This document shows, piece after piece, positions 31,165 to 34,683 of a stretch of 34,683 bases of DNA (position 1 is its first letter; every line of letters begins with the position of its first letter). A program made the translations under genes and the position numbers. The notes under the pieces were generated by a model, which was given only the letters and a program-made list of their open reading frames with translations, had not been told where the DNA came from and did no database searches. Source of the stretch: Petrotoga sp. UBA5851 (GTDB taxonomy: Bacteria; Thermotogota; Thermotogae; Petrotogales; Petrotogaceae); NCBI GenBank assembly GCA_002431635.1, contig DJGH01000034.1, forward strand, positions 42,435 through 77,117, in the 5' to 3' direction.

Positions 31165-33729
31165 ATGAGATTTCATTTCAGCCCGAACCTATTTGTTCTC
31201 TATTTTAGCTTCTTTATTTCTCTTTTTTTGGGAGTATGGGGTATCAAAAACAGAAAAAAACCGGCTGCCCTTCAATTCGGGCTCAGCATGCTTTGTCTTA
31301 CCCTTTGGACATTTGGTTTTATTCTGGAGCTTGCCGGTATTGATTTTAAAACCAAGCTTATCTGGTATAACTTTCAGTTCCTTTTCATATACCTCTTTCC
31401 AGTAAACCTTTTCTGGATGACCAAGGATCTTTCAAACCTCTGGCTTAAGGAAAAACTTGAACGGTTTTATTTCTATATTTTCATAAGCATTTCTCTGATC
31501 ATCTTTCTGACCGGAGTTATAAATCCCCACGACAGCCTTTTTATGAAAAACCTTTCTATAATAGAGAACAATGGATATACCTTTCTGGCAGGAGCCGCAG
31601 GACCGGTTTACTATACCGGTATAGGATACGTTTTTTTCTTTGTCATACTCTCTGTAGGCATCCTTCTTTACGAGCTGATAAAACGCGAAAAGTTCTTTAA
31701 GCTTCAGATACTGCTTTTGCTCCTGGCACAGGTATTCCCGCTTATAACCTCTGTGCTGTACACCTTTAAACTGCTTGATACCTCTTTTAACTACAGCACG
31801 TTTATCTTTTCACTTTCCGGAATACTTATTTTCATAGCTCTTTTTAAACTCAAGCTGTTTGGGATACAGCCTATCGCAAAAAATATTCTCATTGAAAACC
31901 TTTCCGACGGAGTTCTTGTTTTGGATAGGGAGAACACCGTTATAGACATGAATATAATAACCAAAAAAATCTTCGGATTAAACGACAGCTGCATAGGCAA
32001 AAAAATGGGAAGTGTATTTTACGATTTCCCCCTCTTTCTTGAGTCTATAGGGATAAACGTAGCCCTTAGCGATGAGATGCCAATCGGTGAAAAATTTTAC
32101 GACATACGAATTACTCCCATAAATGACTTTAAAAACATATTTCTTGGCAGACTTATTGTACTTAGAGATATAACTGAAAGAAAAAGCTTTGAAAAAGAAA
32201 TAGTAAAAGCCAAGGAAGAAGCAGAGTACGCCAACGAAGCCAAAAGCAGATTTCTTGCAAATATGAGCCATGAGATAAGAACACCTCTTAACGGTATCAT
32301 AGGATACCTGAGTCTTCTTTCCACCACGGAGCTCTCTGTCTCTCAGAAAGAGTTTGTGCAAAATGCCAGGCTTTCCTCCAATATTCTCATGGAAATTATA
32401 AACAACATCCTTGATATATCCAAGATAGAAGCCGGAAAGATAGAACTAGAAAAAACCGATTTCAGCCTTGATGAGCTTATTGACGAAATTCAGGTCATGT
32501 TCACTCCAAAGGTTGAAGAAAAAGGACTGCTTTTCAGCATAAAAAAAGAATTTCAACCCAAAAACACCTTTATTGGAGACACCCTGAGAATAAAACAGAT
32601 TCTTATAAACCTTATAAACAACGCTGTAAAGTTTACCTCAAACGGAAGTATCGTCTTATATGTCCATGTCTTTGAGCCAGAGGACGGAAAGTACAGGCTA
32701 CACTTTGAAGTTACTGATACAGGAATAGGAATGACACACGAACAGCGAGAAAAAATCTTCAGCCCTTTTACCCAGGCAGATAACTCAACAACCAGGAAGT
32801 ACGGCGGAACCGGTCTTGGCCTTAGTATAGCCAAAAGCCTTGTTGAACTGATGCATGGAAAAATCTGGGTTCACAGCACCCCAAACGAGGGCTCGGTGTT
32901 TTTGTTCGATATTTTACTTGCTGCATCTGAAAAGACCGGTCTACATTCAGCTTCTAAAAAGAATTACATGAATAATCTTTATGACTTCAAGCATACCGTT
33001 AAAATTCTGCTTGCAGAAGACAACACCATAAATCAGGGACTGATGAAAAACATATTTGAGCTTTCAGGCCTCCAATACTCAATAGTCGGAGACGGACTTT
33101 CGGCTGTGGAAAAGTGCAAGGCAGAAAGCTTTGACCTTATATTTATGGATATTCAAATGCCTATAATGGACGGCTGCCAGGCTTCGCAGAAAATCCGCGA
33201 ATGCGAAAAAATGAAAGGTTCCGGACCTGTTCCTATAATCGCCCTGACCGCAAGCGCCAGCTCAAAGGAGACTAAAAGCTTTGTAAACTACGGAATATCG
33301 GACTTTTTAACTAAACCCTTTGAACTTCCGGATTTTTACATGATACTTTTCAAGTACATAAAAGATGCCCAGTATGAACTGCGTCCACTTCAGAAAAACG
33401 AAAAGATTCATTCAAATGAAACTGAAAAAGCCATTGACTATATAGCTGAAAATATTGTTTTTGACAGAGCTGAAGCCGAAAAACTTTTCCAGAACTACAT
33501 AAATGAAGCTGAAACCATAATTGAAAATATGCGTGAATGTTTAAAGAAAAATGACTATGAGACCCTTGATAAACTTGCTCACAAGCTTAAGGGAAGCAGC
33601 GGTTTTTTCAAACTGGATGCCATTGTTACCATGTGCCTTGATCTTAGAGAGTATTCAAAACAGAAGAATGCCGAACAGGCAGACTTCATACTTAAAAACC
33701 TGACCGGCAAGATTCTTTCCATCAAATAA
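31165..33729 (+). CDS. Hybrid sensor histidine kinase (7TM-PAS-HisKA-HATPase-REC-HPt)
   Basis: A membrane sensor of 854 residues. Residues 5-235 hold about seven hydrophobic helices of the histidine-kinase N-terminal 7TM type, followed by a PAS-like segment (ILIENLSDGVLVLDREN, about 240-350). The dimerisation box MSHEIRTPLNG carries H369. The ATPase motifs are LINNAVKF (N box), DTGIGM (G1), FTQADNS (F box) and GGTGLGLSIAK (G2). The receiver has D662 in FMDIQMPIMDG and K in FLTKPFE. The C-terminal HPt has H806 in LAHKLKGSSG. All four phosphorelay residues are present, so a complete His-Asp-His relay ends in a protein with no output domain; the partner regulator must be elsewhere. The signal is unknown. 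RBS GGGAG precedes the ATG and a terminator follows. Confidence 0.93.
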   Translation: MRFHFSPNLFVLYFSFFISLFLGVWGIKNRKKPAALQFGLSMLCLTLWTFGFILELAGIDFKTKLIWYNFQFLFIYLFPVNLFWMTKDLSNLWLKEKLERFYFYIFISISLIIFLTGVINPHDSLFMKNLSIIENNGYTFLAGAAGPVYYTGIGYVFFFVILSVGILLYELIKREKFFKLQILLLLLAQVFPLITSVLYTFKLLDTSFNYSTFIFSLSGILIFIALFKLKLFGIQPIAKNILIENLSDGVLVLDRENTVIDMNIITKKIFGLNDSCIGKKMGSVFYDFPLFLESIGINVALSDEMPIGEKFYDIRITPINDFKNIFLGRLIVLRDITERKSFEKEIVKAKEEAEYANEAKSRFLANMSHEIRTPLNGIIGYLSLLSTTELSVSQKEFVQNARLSSNILMEIINNILDISKIEAGKIELEKTDFSLDELIDEIQVMFTPKVEEKGLLFSIKKEFQPKNTFIGDTLRIKQILINLINNAVKFTSNGSIVLYVHVFEPEDGKYRLHFEVTDTGIGMTHEQREKIFSPFTQADNSTTRKYGGTGLGLSIAKSLVELMHGKIWVHSTPNEGSVFLFDILLAASEKTGLHSASKKNYMNNLYDFKHTVKILLAEDNTINQGLMKNIFELSGLQYSIVGDGLSAVEKCKAESFDLIFMDIQMPIMDGCQASQKIRECEKMKGSGPVPIIALTASASSKETKSFVNYGISDFLTKPFELPDFYMILFKYIKDAQYELRPLQKNEKIHSNETEKAIDYIAENIVFDRAEAEKLFQNYINEAETIIENMRECLKKNDYETLDKLAHKLKGSSGFFKLDAIVTMCLDLREYSKQKNAEQADFILKNLTGKILSIK

Positions 33730-33743
33730 AAAACTCTAAATTT

Positions 33744-33778
33744 ATCTGCTATTCTAACTTTGGATAGCAGATTTTTTT
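33744..33778 (+). terminator. Intrinsic terminator of the hybrid kinase gene
   Basis: An 11-bp stem with one G-T pair, ATCTGCTATTC (33744-33754) with GGATAGCAGAT (33762-33772), a 7-base loop and seven T (33772-33778). Confidence 0.9.
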
Positions 33779-33780
33779 AC

Positions 33781-33811
33781 TTGACTATGACGTTACGTAA
33801 TAGTATATAAT
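33781..33811 (+). promoter_or_regulatory. MerR-type promoter with 19-bp spacer and operator
   Basis: TTGACT (33781-33786) and TATAAT (33806-33811) are 19 bases apart, the over-long spacing that MerR regulators correct by twisting DNA. Between them an inverted repeat, ACTATGACGT (33784-33793) and ACGTAATAGT (33795-33804), matches at 9 of 10 positions. This is the classical autoregulated layout for the regulator directly downstream. Confidence 0.85.
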
Positions 33812-33827
33812 AAAACTGAGGTGAAGG

Positions 33828-34580
33828 ATGAAGTACTATACCATAAAGCAGATCGCCGACATGGCAGGAATAACCGTAAGAACCCTCCATCATTATGACC
33901 ATGTGAAACTTTTTTGCCCAGACGGAAAAGGAGCAAACGGATACAGAATATATACTTCAACTCAACTGCAAAAACTCCGGCAGATACTATTTTTTAAAGA
34001 ACTGGGCTTCACTCTTGCTCAGATAAAAGAGATACTCGACAGTGAAAACTTTGACCGCCTTAAGGCACTCCAGATACACAAAGAGCTTCTCTTAAACAAA
34101 AGGCAGAGGCTTGATGAGCTTATAAATAACGTAGATAGGAACATAAAAGCGCTTGAAGGAGGCTTAGAGATGAACGAAGAAGAGATGTTCAGCCCATTTG
34201 AAGATAAAAAAATAAGAGAGTACACTCAACAAGCAAGAGAAAAGTACTCTAACTCTCTTGTTGAGCAAAGTATTGAAAAAGTTTCAGCATACTCCAAAAA
34301 AGAATGGGAGGACATCATGGAATATGGCGATTCACTTATGAAAGAAATGAAAGAGCTTATGAACATGGATCCTGCAGATAAAACGGTACAGAATGTTATC
34401 TCAAAACACTACCAGATGATAAACGATAACTTTTATGACTGTTCCATCGAAATATACAGCGGCCTTGCGGATCTTTACATCTCCGACGAAAGATTCACCG
34501 CCTTTTTTGAAAAATATGCTCAGGGTCTTGCCAAGTATATGCACGATGCAATAAAAATTTTTTGCTCTGAAAAACGATAA
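33828..34580 (+). CDS. MerR-family regulator with TipAS-type ligand domain
   Basis: A 250-residue transcription activator. The winged helix-turn-helix occupies residues 1-70 (YTIKQIADMAGITVRTLHHYDHVKLF, then GYRIYTSTQL in the wing); a dimerising coiled coil follows at about 75-115. The last 130 residues resemble the TipAS domain (EEMFSPFEDKKIREYTQQAREKYS and a terminal all-helical globin-like part), which in TipA and related Mta/SkgA-like regulators captures diverse antimicrobial molecules and triggers efflux genes. No transporter lies in the window beyond it, so the target may be itself or a gene outside. GAGGTGAAGG stands before the ATG. Confidence 0.9.
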   Translation: MKYYTIKQIADMAGITVRTLHHYDHVKLFCPDGKGANGYRIYTSTQLQKLRQILFFKELGFTLAQIKEILDSENFDRLKALQIHKELLLNKRQRLDELINNVDRNIKALEGGLEMNEEEMFSPFEDKKIREYTQQAREKYSNSLVEQSIEKVSAYSKKEWEDIMEYGDSLMKEMKELMNMDPADKTVQNVISKHYQMINDNFYDCSIEIYSGLADLYISDERFTAFFEKYAQGLAKYMHDAIKIFCSEKR

Positions 34581-34602
34581 TACCCATACCGTGTTAAGTT
34601 TA

Positions 34603-34639
34603 AACCAACTACCGGAAAATAACCCGGTAGTTGGTTTTT
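34603..34639 (+). terminator. Intrinsic terminator of the merR-type gene
   Basis: A perfect 13-bp stem, AACCAACTACCGG (34603-34615) with CCGGTAGTTGGTT (34624-34636), an 8-base loop and a T-run through 34639. With the promoter at 33781 it makes the regulator a monocistronic unit. Confidence 0.92.
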
Positions 34640-34683
34640 AAATATTTTTGAATACTGAAAAATTAAAATAACTAAAAAATTAG

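Overview
The window is a 34.7 kb stretch of ordinary-density bacterial chromosome with 25 genes I accept. No gene-free stretch exceeds 300 bases. The DNA is AT-leaning and Shine-Dalgarno sites are strong (AGGAGG-like). Both ABC solute-binding proteins (5030-5911 and 22839-23852) have export signals with no lipobox cysteine. A separate protein (25070-26662) has a loose lipoprotein box. This points to a cell with a periplasm. With anaerobe-type enzymes (an oxygen-sensitive radical SAM haem enzyme, flavodoxins, an iron-sulfur flavoprotein-like reductase), my best guess is an anaerobic, possibly host-associated Treponema-like spirochaete. That is inference; no rRNA or marker gene is present to settle it. 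I see no tRNA, rRNA, insertion sequence, phage gene or CRISPR array.

Layout. 1-1155: 3' part of a membrane diguanylate cyclase, closed by a terminator. 1215-5911: a haem/iron block, with a flavodoxin transcribed leftward and a rightward operon of permease, ATPase, a ChuW/HutW-like radical SAM protein and a binding protein. The divergent promoters between them both match the sigma-70 consensus exactly. 6009-7954: a GNAT-YoaP fusion and an MFS exporter/permease. 7957-8085: an unusual 23-bp tandem repeat with a long inverted repeat. 8076-18474 (leftward): DUF1848 protein, soluble chemoreceptor with a CZB domain, giant protein with two serine beta-lactamase-type domains, alpha/beta hydrolase, GH36 alpha-galactosidase, and an iron-sulfur-flavoprotein-like reductase. 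18708-24853 (rightward): GntR/UTRA regulator, PfkB kinase, a ribose/allose-type ABC importer, and an ADP-ribosylglycohydrolase-family enzyme. 25070-26662: orphan lipoprotein. 26768-31034: SbcD-SbcC nuclease. 31165-33729: hybrid histidine kinase with REC and HPt. 33828-34580: MerR regulator with a TipAS-type ligand domain.

How they fit together. The first block reads as anaerobic haem capture: the importer brings haem in, the radical SAM enzyme opens the ring to release iron, and the flavodoxin may supply electrons. The 18.7-24.9 kb block is the most interesting. It carries the same regulator, PfkB kinase and ADP-ribosylglycohydrolase trio as the uncharacterised Escherichia coli yegW-yegV-yegU-yegT cluster, but the nucleoside-type permease is replaced by a complete ABC importer. 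This suggests an undescribed pathway for uptake, cleavage and phosphorylation of a nucleoside-like or ribosylated compound. A candidate operator lies over its start site and a second, perfect palindrome lies about 116 bp upstream.
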